NCBI GenBank assembly: GCA_022402445.1
Contig: JAKRSF010000008.1
Coordinates: 558,001 to 622,000, forward strand
Direction of reading: 5' to 3'
DNA: 64,000 nucleotides
Origin: Cyanobacteriota bacterium
Lineage (GTDB): Bacteria; Cyanobacteriota; Cyanobacteriia; CACIAM-69d
Program-made: the position numbers and the translations under genes
Shown: piece after piece, positions 56,490-64,000 of the stretch
Numbering within the stretch: position 1 is the first letter of the stretch
How the letters are laid out: each line of letters begins with the position of its first letter
The notes under the pieces: model-generated
What the model was told of the DNA's origin: nothing
The model's database searches: none
The model's input: only the letters and a program-made list of their open reading frames with translations

Positions 56490-56503
56490 GAGAGTTTAGA
56501 GTG

Positions 56504-56725
56504 TCAACCGACTAGATCTCGCATTTCCTCTGCAATATCTTGAGCTTTTTCATAGGTTTTTAAACCTTCTGTGCACAGATCATCTAGCTGCTGAATTTTT
56601 CTGGGAAGTGTATCAAGCTCGGCTGAAGGTAGCTGCTGAGCTTCGACGCGCAGTTCTTCGGCAATTTCCAGGACGATTTGCATGGTCTTTAGAAAATCAT
56701 CAACGAGAGGGAGTATCTGATTCAT
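56504..56725 (-). CDS. Small helical island protein, paralogue of its neighbour's N-terminus
   Basis: A 73-residue protein (MNQILPLVDDFLKTMQIVLE onward), predicted to be two long helices forming a hairpin, with a single Cys. It resembles the first 76 residues of the next gene. The size recalls WXG100 or effector-associated adaptor modules, but there is no WXG motif. An in-frame GTG at 56776 would add 17 hydrophobic residues. It lies between the FtsK-like ATPase and the 293-residue protein. Confidence 0.7.
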   Translation of the reverse strand: MNQILPLVDDFLKTMQIVLEIAEELRVEAQQLPSAELDTLPRKIQQLDDLCTEGLKTYEKAQDIAEEMRDLVG

Positions 56726-56878
56726 GGTATTGGGATGGAAAAGGATTGGCAAACCAATTGCCGTGTACAATAACACAATTACAATTCGAGAGCAACTAAA
56801 ATTAAGTTAGTCTTTGGAGTTTTATACTGCTGACATTCAGGTTAGGCAAACAGGAAAGTTGATCTTTGATCGCAGGTT

Positions 56879-58918
56879 TCATGGGGAGAGGGATTTGTTC
56901 TTTAGCTGTTCCCAAAAATTCAATTCTGTGACAAGATCGTCGTCAGGGAAACGGGGCGTTGCAACCTCTTTCAAATCTTCAGCATCACCTGCGTAATCTG
57001 GACCGAGATAAATGCCACGTCCCTTATGACGGGGTGAAAGTTTGGAAGCCTTATCACTTCCAAGGAAGCGCATACTGACCGTATCAGCACTAACTCTAAA
57101 GATCAAACGGTCTCCCACATTGTTTAGCAAGTTGTTATCGATAATACGCTCTTCTTTACTTTGGGTACAGAAAATAACGTTTGCCTTGGATGCGCGTCCT
57201 AGGCGAACGATTCTATCGAGACTTGCTTGAATAGAGTTTGCGATTTCCTTTTGGTCACGATCCTTATCATCGTAAAGGTGGATAAGTTGCGCCATCTCAT
57301 CAATGATTAGAATGTTGCGTCCCCAGGACGCTTCATCTCTTTTCTGATCCTGTTCTTCCTTGTAGCGTTGTCGCTTCTCAGGAGTCAGTGACAGAAGACG
57401 TTCTAACTCGTCTTGGATGTCTTGCTGTTTGTCAGCAACCCGGTCTTCTACTCGGCTCCAAAAATCTTTGAGGAGCTGATCGAATGCAGCGTAGTCTGTA
57501 ATCAGTTGGACATTGGGAAATATTTTGCTGACCACCTGAAAATCCACGCCTTTCTTAAAATCTGCCAGCCAAATTGGACGATTGGGATCATGCCACAGTA
57601 GCTGATAGAGTAGAACCTTCAAAAAGTTGGTTTTCCCAGCACCCACTTCGCCTGCCACAAATCGATGTGCTGAAACTCGAAAATCAGAGAGGATAGGCTG
57701 ACCAATACTATCTGTTCCGACGATATATTCATCGCTACTGATTAGATTGCCATGGCTTTGAATAAGAGATTCTAAAGTGTAGGTTTGAGCAAAAGGCTTA
57801 TTCATTTCAGTCTGTCGTAGGTTGCGGTAGTGATTAACAATTTCAATACAAGGCGCGACAAACCGCTCCGCAATCGTGATTGAAAAGTGGCTACTGAGGG
57901 GCTGTAGATCAGCAACGACAGCGGCAGGAGGTAGGTTTCCGCTATGTAGGGTGGACAGCAGGGAACCGCTCGAAGTGTCAGTTTGAGCCAGTGCCATCGA
58001 CGGCTGCCTAACCAGAGATGCACCAAACTCTTGCTTTATCGTTGAGTCGGTAAGTGAGGCAGAGGTGCTAGATTGACTATCCAAAATTTTCTGCTTAAAT
58101 GGGCTTGACAGTTTGGGCTGAGGGCTGCTGAGGGAGCCATCACCGTAACGATCAAGAAAGCCTTTTTTCGGTGGAGGAATTACCTTGTCAAAGGTTAGCT
58201 GACCAATTGTATGCTTGTATTTTGGCCAGGGCTGAAGCGGAGCAGGCTTACGCTCAGCAAAGGTATGAAGATGTTCGGCAAAGCGAGGATTGTGGGGTTC
58301 GTAGAGCTTGATCGCAGGATGCTGATCGCCTCCCAGAACTATATCAGTCCAAGTAGTGAGTAAGTTGAGCGCGTCAGCAGGGTATTCGCTGAAAGCGCGA
58401 ACGCTCAATCGATAAAGTTTTGCTGGCTGATCCTTGAGAAGTTTTTGGTAGAGAGTTAAAGCTTTATCGTAATGGAGAGTACGTTCATCTGGGTCTAGTT
58501 CTTGGAGATGTTTGATGGCTTGAACTAGAGCTCGGTTCCAGGGACGATCACTGTTGTTGGATACAGATTGGCTGATGATTTCAACAAGGATCTGACCTCG
58601 AAGTTTATTGATTTTTGCGAAGAGATCCTCAAGAGGCCATAGAGAGTTTTTTACAAAAATAGGAGGATAATAAAGTTGACTGGTGAGATCTAAGTTCTCC
58701 TCTCTCTCCCACTGAACTTCACTGATGGCAGTTACCCAATCAAGTGACCCGAATTCTTGGTCACTATCAAGCGCAAGTTCTTCAAGGTAGATCTTGACTT
58801 CCGACGATATATCTATATCAAGGGAATGGTAGCTGATCTCCGGAAATCTCTCAGAGTTGATTAGCAGGTGGAAGGCAAGTGACGATTCACTTATAATATG
58901 TTGCAGCGAACGAATCAT
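56879..58918 (-). CDS. FtsK/SpoIIIE-like ATPase of the island
   Basis: A 679-residue protein without TM segments. The N-terminal 380 residues are of unknown type: helical, with TPR-like stretches (HYDKALTLYQKLLKDQ), then a Ser-rich linker (about 255-330). The C-terminal 280 residues are an FtsK-type motor: Walker A VAGEVGAGKTN (423-430), IWLADFKKGVDF, Walker B ILIIDEM (DE at 540-541), the FtsK-specific RLGRASKANVIFCTQ (about 572-586), and RLIFRVSADTVSMRFLG. FtsK, HerA and EssC relatives move DNA or protein through a ring; this one has no gamma domain and no membrane domain. A membrane anchor could be supplied by the island's TM proteins. The substrate is unknown. Confidence 0.85.
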   Translation of the reverse strand: MIRSLQHIISESSLAFHLLINSERFPEISYHSLDIDISSEVKIYLEELALDSDQEFGSLDWVTAISEVQWEREENLDLTSQLYYPPIFVKNSLWPLEDLFAKINKLRGQILVEIISQSVSNNSDRPWNRALVQAIKHLQELDPDERTLHYDKALTLYQKLLKDQPAKLYRLSVRAFSEYPADALNLLTTWTDIVLGGDQHPAIKLYEPHNPRFAEHLHTFAERKPAPLQPWPKYKHTIGQLTFDKVIPPPKKGFLDRYGDGSLSSPQPKLSSPFKQKILDSQSSTSASLTDSTIKQEFGASLVRQPSMALAQTDTSSGSLLSTLHSGNLPPAAVVADLQPLSSHFSITIAERFVAPCIEIVNHYRNLRQTEMNKPFAQTYTLESLIQSHGNLISSDEYIVGTDSIGQPILSDFRVSAHRFVAGEVGAGKTNFLKVLLYQLLWHDPNRPIWLADFKKGVDFQVVSKIFPNVQLITDYAAFDQLLKDFWSRVEDRVADKQQDIQDELERLLSLTPEKRQRYKEEQDQKRDEASWGRNILIIDEMAQLIHLYDDKDRDQKEIANSIQASLDRIVRLGRASKANVIFCTQSKEERIIDNNLLNNVGDRLIFRVSADTVSMRFLGSDKASKLSPRHKGRGIYLGPDYAGDAEDLKEVATPRFPDDDLVTELNFWEQLKNKSLSP

Positions 58919-59045
58919 GTAGTTGAGGATTTGAGCAGGAAATGTAGTGCCCTAAATGGGTAATGATCCTGGTCTGAAAGCTCTATGACGCAAGAGTTAC
59001 GACAGAAAAGAACATTATCTTCGTAGGACTACCTAAGAATAATGG

Positions 59046-59264
59046 TCATTTAAGATCTCTCCATTCTCGCAATCTTTCTAAAAGACCATTAACTTCACTA
59101 TTAACGCTTTCTAGCTTTCCGATTTTTCGTCCTTTCAAAAGACCTCTGACTGCAAAGTATAAGGCTATCAGAAATAAACATGAAAACACTGATCCTGCTG
59201 CAATGCGCACTATTCTTACTATATCTATAAACTCCTTTGAATCCACCAACGCCAGAAACAACAT
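59046..59264 (-). CDS. Small single-TM island protein
   Basis: A 72-residue protein: a short N-terminus, one TM segment (IAAGSVFSCLFLIALYFAVR), a basic patch (GLLKGRKIGK) and a C-terminal helix (VNSEVNGLLERLREWRDLK). By the positive-inside pattern, the C-terminus should be cytoplasmic. An in-frame GTG at 59282 adds six residues. It follows the HEAT-like gene by about 46 bp and precedes the ATPase gene by 127 bp. It is a candidate membrane adaptor for the soluble ATPase. Confidence 0.6.
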   Translation of the reverse strand: MLFLALVDSKEFIDIVRIVRIAAGSVFSCLFLIALYFAVRGLLKGRKIGKLESVNSEVNGLLERLREWRDLK

Positions 59265-59310
59265 ATTTCTACAAACCTGCACTATTACCTACACTGAGTT
59301 AATTTAAAAG

Positions 59311-60786
59311 CTAACCGCCGGATCCACCGCCAGACATGGCAGCAGAAATTAATAACATGACAACGAAAATAATAAGGCCAACTATGAGAACTATCACCTC
59401 AGCAAAAACAACAATCAGCAAGAAGTAAATTGACCATTTGGCAAACATCTTGCCCGCTTCAGATAAATCTGATATTTCAGATTCTGTGGTTCTAATAACA
59501 TCGAAATTTGCATGTGAAATTTTCTCAAGATCTCTCTGCAGTTCATCTTTTATCTTCTTCAAGTGCTCATACTCTCTCAATAGAGTTGTATGTGTCTTGC
59601 GACCTACAAGTTTCCCTGAAGATATTGATCTGATTTTTACTGATTTGATTTCATCATACTCAGATGATTCCACAGATGCAACGGTTCCCAGAAGCAGACT
59701 GTAATTATAACCTAGAAGAACATCTAATCGAAGAAGGTCTTGCATTCTCTTCTCAATTGCTAATTGCCATGCCTTTTCACGCTCTAGGTATTGGTCATAG
59801 TTTTCAATACAAAACTTTTCTACACGATGAAATTCACTGAGTGATCGAATGATGTTTTTTGCGTCTTTTAAATCAGACATCTGTCTATTTGATTTGTCGA
59901 TACTCAAGCCAAGATCTTCCATTGTCTTATCCTTCAGTGAGTTAATATCATTGATTGGATATTGAAATGTAAGAATCTGAGCCAGCTTATTCGCATTTTC
60001 CCGAGAGACCGAATCCAACTTTAGAAAACATTCAAAATATGTGCTTTGCAAATAGTCAAGAGGATCAGACAAATAATTTTTTGCCATGCTTACAAGTCGA
60101 GGAAATACGATTTTTCTCTGTGTAACTTCATTTGCATCGTCAGTTTTGAAAGCTTGAACTACTCCATAGCCAGAAAGTCTATCAAGAACCTCCTCAATAT
60201 CTTGTCTTTCTGGATTTCTTGCCTGAAACAGTCGTTGGGTTGGGCCAAATATCCAGAAGTTTAGATAATCTTCATAGTCAACGGTGCGACGACCAAGAGG
60301 ATCAAGCCTTCTGACGTATTGCTGTCTTCCTAGCATTTTTTCTTCGATTTGACGCATATAAGCTTCCGGCGCTCTAGGAATAGAGGCAAGATTGAGACTG
60401 TGAGATGAATACCCAATGAGATTCATAGCCATGGCTGCAGACCATTGCGTTAGTTCACTGCCAGCCCTTGAGTTATCTAATTCTCCTTTAAAGAGCTGAA
60501 GCACGGCAGATGCATCTTTAGACTGACAATCCCTCATCTCTTTGAGAGTGTTCATACATCCTAATTGAGCCAACCCTTGAAGTGCAAGGGCTCTCAGTCG
60601 CCAATCACCATTCTTATAGCTTTTCAAAATTTCAGCAAATGCTCCCAACGCGACTTCTGGAGACTGACTAGCGAGTGAGAGGCATAGGGCAATTCGGTCT
60701 CCATCTTCTAGCTGCTCCGAAGACGTAAGAAGATAATTTAGGTCGGCGGCATTCCTAATGTTATGCACAAGATCTTTAAGGGACAT
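59311..60786 (-). CDS. HEAT-like protein with C-terminal membrane anchor
   Basis: A 491-residue protein and the first gene of the island operon. The N-terminus has HEAT/ARM-like helices (LRALALQGLAQLGCMNTLKE). The middle is helical and polar with a long coiled coil (about 395-450). The C-terminus is a hydrophobic stretch long enough for one long or two short TM segments (IYFLLIVVFAEVIVLIVGLI and IFVVMLLISA), ending in a Gly tail (MSGGGSGG). This orients most of the protein in the cytoplasm, tail-anchored. No catalytic motif is visible, so a scaffold or sensor role is the simplest guess. Confidence 0.75.
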   Translation of the reverse strand: MSLKDLVHNIRNAADLNYLLTSSEQLEDGDRIALCLSLASQSPEVALGAFAEILKSYKNGDWRLRALALQGLAQLGCMNTLKEMRDCQSKDASAVLQLFKGELDNSRAGSELTQWSAAMAMNLIGYSSHSLNLASIPRAPEAYMRQIEEKMLGRQQYVRRLDPLGRRTVDYEDYLNFWIFGPTQRLFQARNPERQDIEEVLDRLSGYGVVQAFKTDDANEVTQRKIVFPRLVSMAKNYLSDPLDYLQSTYFECFLKLDSVSRENANKLAQILTFQYPINDINSLKDKTMEDLGLSIDKSNRQMSDLKDAKNIIRSLSEFHRVEKFCIENYDQYLEREKAWQLAIEKRMQDLLRLDVLLGYNYSLLLGTVASVESSEYDEIKSVKIRSISSGKLVGRKTHTTLLREYEHLKKIKDELQRDLEKISHANFDVIRTTESEISDLSEAGKMFAKWSIYFLLIVVFAEVIVLIVGLIIFVVMLLISAAMSGGGSGG

Positions 60787-61122
60787 CGTCTTGCAGGAGC
60801 TTGATTTTTAGCTTTGGACTGAGGACAAGTTATAGAACAGATGATAGACAAGTTTTTCGTGAGCGGCAATGGATGACAGCAGTTTAGTTGCAACTTGCCA
60901 ACTGATTAGAAAAAGGCTTGCTGCTGCTTTGCCGTCAGCCTAGCAAGGGGCCTTTGGGGGCCACGGAATTTTGCGGCAAACCTTAACCATTGCCCTGGGC
61001 CAAGTTCCTCAACCCCCTCGGTTAGCATGGGGGAGATCGCGCCGTCCTTGCCCTCCCCGATCCCAAACCATGGGCGGCACCGGATCTAGGCCACTTCTAC
61101 AGCCCTTCCCAGCAACCTAGCC
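60787..61122. other. Right edge of the island and LRAT gene upstream region
   Basis: About 340 bp: first the AT-rich upstream region of the HEAT-like gene, which should hold the island operon promoter, then the right direct repeat (60936-60991), and then GC-rich native sequence leading to the LRAT gene. No additional gene is seen. Confidence 0.5.
60936..60991 (+). repeat. Right direct repeat of the low-GC island
   Basis: Second copy of the 56-bp repeat, same orientation as the copy at 55501, with T-to-C, G-to-A and T-to-C changes. Composition switches from AT-rich (left) to the native GC-rich style at this point. Confidence 0.9.
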
Positions 61123-61830
61123 ATGGCCCGAGGCGACCAAATCTACGTCCTGCGATCGCTCCTGAACCTGGACAGCCTGTATGAGCACCACGGCATCGAC
61201 TGCGGCGACGGCAGCGTGATTCACTATTCCAAATCCGGGGATGAGCCGGAAATTCGGCAAACGTCCCTCGAAAATTTCGCCAAGGGAAAACCCATCTCCC
61301 GCCGGGATTACCCCACGGCCTACATCGCGGAAACGGTGATCCATCGGGCCACCAGCCGCCTGGGGGAACGGCGCTACAACCTGCTGTTCAATAACTGCGA
61401 GCATTTCGCCACCTGGTGCAAAACCGGCGCAAGTGTCAGTAAGCAGGTGCGTGATGCGGCCCCGATGCTGGCGACATTGGACCCGGCGGCGTTGGATCCG
61501 GCCCTCAAGGATGCCCTGATGGGGGGCGATCGCGCCGATGTGCCCCAGCTTCTTGACCGCGCCCTAGCCGATGCCCGCACCCTGTGGGAAAGTTTGCAGC
61601 CTCGCTACGAAACCGCCCGCCGGGACGTGCAACAGTGGGATCGGGTCGCCAAGGAGGCCCTGCGTCGCCAGCGGGAGGATTTGGCGAAGGGGGCGATCAG
61701 AAAAAAACTCAAGGCCCAGCAGGAGGCCCAACGGCTCAAAACCGAGCTCGATCGCCTCGCCCAAAGCACGGAAACCCTGGTGCGCAACGGCCAGCGCCTG
61801 GGCATTGATCTCTCCCGCTGGCGGCGCTGA
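61123..61830 (+). CDS. LRAT-domain (lecithin retinol acyltransferase-like) protein
   Basis: A 235-residue protein. The N-terminal 110 residues are an LRAT/NlpC-P60-type papain-like fold: HHGIDCGDGSVIHYS (catalytic His) and NNCEHFATWCKTG, the NCEHF motif with the catalytic Cys. The rest is an Ala/Arg/Gln-rich coiled coil (about 125-225). LRAT enzymes make thioester intermediates and transfer or hydrolyse acyl groups of lipids. HIP1 sites and GC content show it to be native, just outside the island. Confidence 0.82.
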   Translation: MARGDQIYVLRSLLNLDSLYEHHGIDCGDGSVIHYSKSGDEPEIRQTSLENFAKGKPISRRDYPTAYIAETVIHRATSRLGERRYNLLFNNCEHFATWCKTGASVSKQVRDAAPMLATLDPAALDPALKDALMGGDRADVPQLLDRALADARTLWESLQPRYETARRDVQQWDRVAKEALRRQREDLAKGAIRKKLKAQQEAQRLKTELDRLAQSTETLVRNGQRLGIDLSRWRR

Positions 61831-61954
61831 CGGCCACGGATCTTTGAAATGTCCACCCTGAATGTCCACAATGTCCACTGCCACCCCCTGGGCAACCTCC
61901 GGGCGGGCGGGGGCGTCTGGGAAAAACGAAGAAACTGGTTCGGAGCGTGTGGTT

Positions 61955-62812
61955 ATGGCTTGGTTTGGTTCGATCGCGGCGAGACTGGTGGGGCGATCGC
62001 GGCTCCGGCGGCTGGGCTATGGGCTTTTGGCCCTGGTGACGGCGATCGCCGTGTGGGGGGCATCGCCCCAGGTGGTGCAAGCGCGGGACTGGCTGGATCT
62101 AATTTTCCGGGGCGTGCAGGTGCTCCAGTTATCGAACCTATCGGACCGCGATGAGGTGCAGCTCGGGCGACAGATTGATCAGCAGCTCACCCGCCAAACC
62201 CGCATCATCACGGATCCACGCATTAATTCCTACGTGAGTGCCATTGGCGATCGCCTGGTGCAGGCCAGCTCCCGCCCGAATATTCCCTATACGTTTCGGG
62301 TGATTGCCGATCGCGGCGTCAATGCCTATGCCACCATGGGCGGTTTTGTTTATGTGAATGCGGGGCTGATGCTGGCGGCGGACAATGAGGCCCAGCTTGC
62401 CAGTGTCATCGGCCACGAAATCGGCCATGTGGCGGCCCGTCACGCGGTGGGGCAAATGCGCCAGCGGGCGATCGCGGCGGGGGTGCTGTCGGCAACGGGG
62501 CTCGATCGCAACCGGGCGGTGCAAATCGGCGTGGATTTGGCGGTGAATCGCCCCAACAGCCGCAGTGATGAACTGGAGGCCGATCGCCTGTCGCTGGAGA
62601 TGCTGGCGCGATCGGGCTATGGGCAAATCGGCGCGATTCAGTTCTTTGAAAAGTTACTCGGTCAGCCGTCGCCGCCGAATATCCTCAGCACCCACCCGAA
62701 TACCCGCGATCGCATCGCGATCGCCCGTCAACTGATCCAGCCGCGCTATGCCGACGGGGCGGGCCTCGACAACCGCGCCTACCAAGCCCTGTTACAGTCC
62801 CTTTTCCGTTAA
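61955..62812 (+). CDS. M48-family metalloprotease
   Basis: A 285-residue zinc protease with an N-terminal signal or anchor (LGYGLLALVTAIAVWGASP, cut near VQARD) and a catalytic motif GHEIGHVAARH (H154, E155, H158), with the third zinc ligand in DELEADRL. The layout matches secreted M48 proteases of the BepA/LoiP type, which degrade misfolded outer-membrane proteins. ATG 61955 is used; a longer in-frame start at 61862 adds a non-conserved stretch. A repeat element follows immediately. Confidence 0.9.
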   Translation: MAWFGSIAARLVGRSRLRRLGYGLLALVTAIAVWGASPQVVQARDWLDLIFRGVQVLQLSNLSDRDEVQLGRQIDQQLTRQTRIITDPRINSYVSAIGDRLVQASSRPNIPYTFRVIADRGVNAYATMGGFVYVNAGLMLAADNEAQLASVIGHEIGHVAARHAVGQMRQRAIAAGVLSATGLDRNRAVQIGVDLAVNRPNSRSDELEADRLSLEMLARSGYGQIGAIQFFEKLLGQPSPPNILSTHPNTRDRIAIARQLIQPRYADGAGLDNRAYQALLQSLFR

Positions 62813-62826
62813 GAAACCAACGTCAT

Positions 62827-62933
62827 CGTAGGGGCGGGGTTTTCCCGCCCAGCCCCCACGATCCCTGATATTCCGAAGTTCGGAGGTTTTTGTGGTGATC
62901 GGTCGGGCAGGGTTGGGAAACCCAACCCCTACG
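62827..62933. repeat. Miniature inverted-repeat element between M48 and ldcA
   Basis: Bounded by CGTAGGGG (62827-62834) and CCCCTACG (62926-62933). Inside are two perfect hairpins: GGGCGGG/CCCGCCC and GGGTTGGG/CCCAACCC. The design is like the short mobile repeats common in cyanobacterial genomes. Its right end overlaps the stop codon of ldcA (62929-62931). Confidence 0.75.
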
Positions 62934-63882
62934 GCAAACACTCCAAAATGCCCTGGTCCCCATCCAACCGGGCCAGGGTACCCACCGGCAGGGCGGCGTT
63001 GGGGCCATCGTGGCCGAAGGGTAGCCCCGACACCACGGGAATGCCCAAATCCCCCAGGCGATCGCGCAGGACTTCCTCCACCGTTAGGCTCGGGCGATCG
63101 CTCGGCGGCTCACATTGGCTAAAGCGGCCGATCGCCACCCCCGCCACGGCCCCCAAGGCCCCGGTGGACCGCCATTGGGTCAGCAGGCGATCAATGCGAT
63201 AGGGGGCTTCGGTCACATCTTCAAAGGCCAGAATTGCCCCCTCTAGGGAGGGCTGCGATCGCGTTTGCAGCAGGTGGGTCGCCACGGTGAGATTGGCGGG
63301 CAGCAGCGGCCCCACCACGGCCCCGCCGCCCCAACCGTCCCCCGTCAGCGGTGCGATCACTCGGCCCATCAGCAGGTCAAACAGGCGATCGCGCATGGGT
63401 TCCGGCTCCTGGGGCAGGGTCGTGATCAGCGGCCCATGGACCCCCGCCACCCCCTGTTTTGCCAAACTCCACAGCAGCGCCGTCACGTCGGAGAAGCCCA
63501 CCAGCCACTTCGGGGCGATCGCGCTGCCCAACGTCAACGCCGACCCGCGCCCCGCCAACAGGGGCCAATCCCAGTCTTCTAACAGCCGCGCCGCCCCGTA
63601 GCCCCCCCGTGCACAGACGATCGCCCGACAGCGGGAATCCGCCAACGCCGCTGCCAATTGATCGCGCCGCTGGGCATCCGTCCCCGCCAGATAGCCCCAG
63701 CGGCGATCGCACCCCGCCGCCACGGTCACCTCAAATCCGCGCGATCGCCAAATTTCCACCCCCGCCGCGATCGCCTCCAGCGAAGGCAGGGCACCGCTCG
63801 GCGTAATCACCGTCACGCGATCGCCCGGTTGCAGCGGTTCCGGCAGGGTGCGGGGGGCCATCAGGGGAGATTGGCGACTCAT
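62929..63882 (-). CDS. ldcA: LD-carboxypeptidase (peptidase S66)
   Basis: Cytoplasmic serine peptidase that removes the terminal D-Ala from recycled murein tetrapeptides. The 317-residue protein shows RGGYGAARLL, the nucleophile Ser in VGFSDVTALLW (about S130), VHGPLITTLP, and the C-terminal ILAFEDVTEAPYRIDR (Glu) and GLPFGHDGPNAALPVG (His). ATG 63882 is chosen as giving the family start PGDRVTVITPSG with a short leader; an in-frame start at 63963 is not supported. The TAG stop falls inside a repeat element, so the C-terminal residue or two may come from it. Confidence 0.92.
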   Translation of the reverse strand: MSRQSPLMAPRTLPEPLQPGDRVTVITPSGALPSLEAIAAGVEIWRSRGFEVTVAAGCDRRWGYLAGTDAQRRDQLAAALADSRCRAIVCARGGYGAARLLEDWDWPLLAGRGSALTLGSAIAPKWLVGFSDVTALLWSLAKQGVAGVHGPLITTLPQEPEPMRDRLFDLLMGRVIAPLTGDGWGGGAVVGPLLPANLTVATHLLQTRSQPSLEGAILAFEDVTEAPYRIDRLLTQWRSTGALGAVAGVAIGRFSQCEPPSDRPSLTVEEVLRDRLGDLGIPVVSGLPFGHDGPNAALPVGTLARLDGDQGILECLP

Positions 63883-64000
63883 GAACCTAAAAACCTCGAT
63901 TGTTTGCGGAAACGGGGCATCAAACCGCGATCGCGGCCACCCTAGCAGACCCCAGCGCCCCAAGGCTAGGCAATACTGCCCCGTTTGCGCGCTTCCTTAT

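Larger units (their letters stand above)
55501..60991. mobile_element. Low-GC genomic island bounded by direct repeats, no recombinase seen
   Basis: Between the two 56-bp repeats lie 5.4 kb of AT-richer DNA carrying five minus-strand genes. HIP1 (GCGATCGC), present every few hundred bases elsewhere, is absent from about 55,490 to 61,150. Removing one repeat plus the interior would rejoin the NfeD and LRAT genes as a normal divergent pair with one repeat between them. No integrase, transposase, tRNA or phage gene is present inside. The island could have arrived by homologous recombination between repeats or by a site-specific event whose enzyme is elsewhere. Confidence 0.75.

Noticed and set aside
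56504-56725. WXG100/type VII secretion substrate
   Set aside because: Size and helix-hairpin shape fit, and an FtsK-like ATPase is adjacent, but there is no WXG motif, no EccD/EccB/YukD-type gene and the ATPase has no membrane domain.
55501-60991. Known defence systems (BREX, Dnd/Dpt, Wadjet, CBASS, Septu)
   Set aside because: None of the defining genes (methylases, DndBCDE, SMC-like JetC, cyclases, HNH partners) is present. Only the presence of an ATPase is shared.
1-64000. tRNA genes, rRNA genes, CRISPR arrays, IS elements and prophage
   Set aside because: No cloverleaf with TTCGANTC-type arm, no rRNA core, no regularly spaced repeats with unique spacers, and no transposase or phage structural gene was seen.

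Overview
The window is chromosomal DNA from a cyanobacterium. The palindrome GCGATCGC (HIP1) recurs every few hundred bases nearly everywhere, GC content is high, and several genes are specific to oxygenic phototrophs: psb30, psbV, psbV2, petE (plastocyanin), a Tab2-family protein and a TxlA/HCF164-like thioredoxin. An hpsA-hpsB-hpsC cluster and a prepilin peptidase point to a filamentous, gliding or hormogonium-forming lineage. I cannot name the genus from the sequence.

Layout. 1-6.6 kb: end of a PHP-domain gene, an AMIN/Amidase_3 cell-wall amidase, a deoC-recO-MFS run and a GT4 glycosyltransferase. 6.7-14 kb: a SNF2 ATPase, an AlgX-like SGNH protein, and convergent to it a fused double PhnE permease. 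14-16 kb: the 43-residue Psb30, a YkgJ-type Cys-cluster protein, a small conserved protein and PilD. 16-21 kb: a divergent squalene/phytoene-synthase-like gene, accD, then the lumenal electron-transfer set psbV-psbV2-petE. 21-29 kb: a long apparently noncoding stretch, a TPR protein, MnmH, a BON-OmpA membrane protein and an M15 peptidase carrying internal repeats. 29.6-37.7 kb: an AddB/AddA-like nuclease-helicase pair and mnmE. 37.7-45.2 kb: the hps cluster on the minus strand. 45.8-50.9 kb: rpmB, cobU, a NIL-ferredoxin, TxlA, an SRPBCC protein and Tab2. 50.9-55.5 kb: a lipoprotein and an NfeD-flotillin-flotillin operon. 55.5-61.0 kb: a foreign island. 61.1-64 kb: an LRAT-fold protein, an M48 protease and an LD-carboxypeptidase.

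The most unusual region is the island at about 55,501-60,991. It is AT-richer than its surroundings, contains no HIP1 site over about 5.7 kb, and is bounded by a 56-bp direct repeat (53 of 56 identical) that lies between two native genes. It carries five same-strand genes: a HEAT-like membrane-anchored protein, a small one-TM protein, a soluble FtsK/SpoIIIE-like ATPase, a 73-residue helical protein, and a 293-residue protein whose N-terminus is a paralogue of that 73-residue protein. I recognise no integrase, transposase or known defence-system signature. I propose it as an undescribed ATPase-centred membrane or conflict system; that function is inference only.

Other points of interest: both the helicase and the nuclease of the AddAB-like pair carry an iron-sulfur-type Cys pattern; PsbV2 has Cys where PsbV has its distal His heme ligand; HpsA contains a run of EF-hand-like loops; the M15 peptidase carries four tandem helical repeats; and a small repeat element supplies the stop codon of ldcA.
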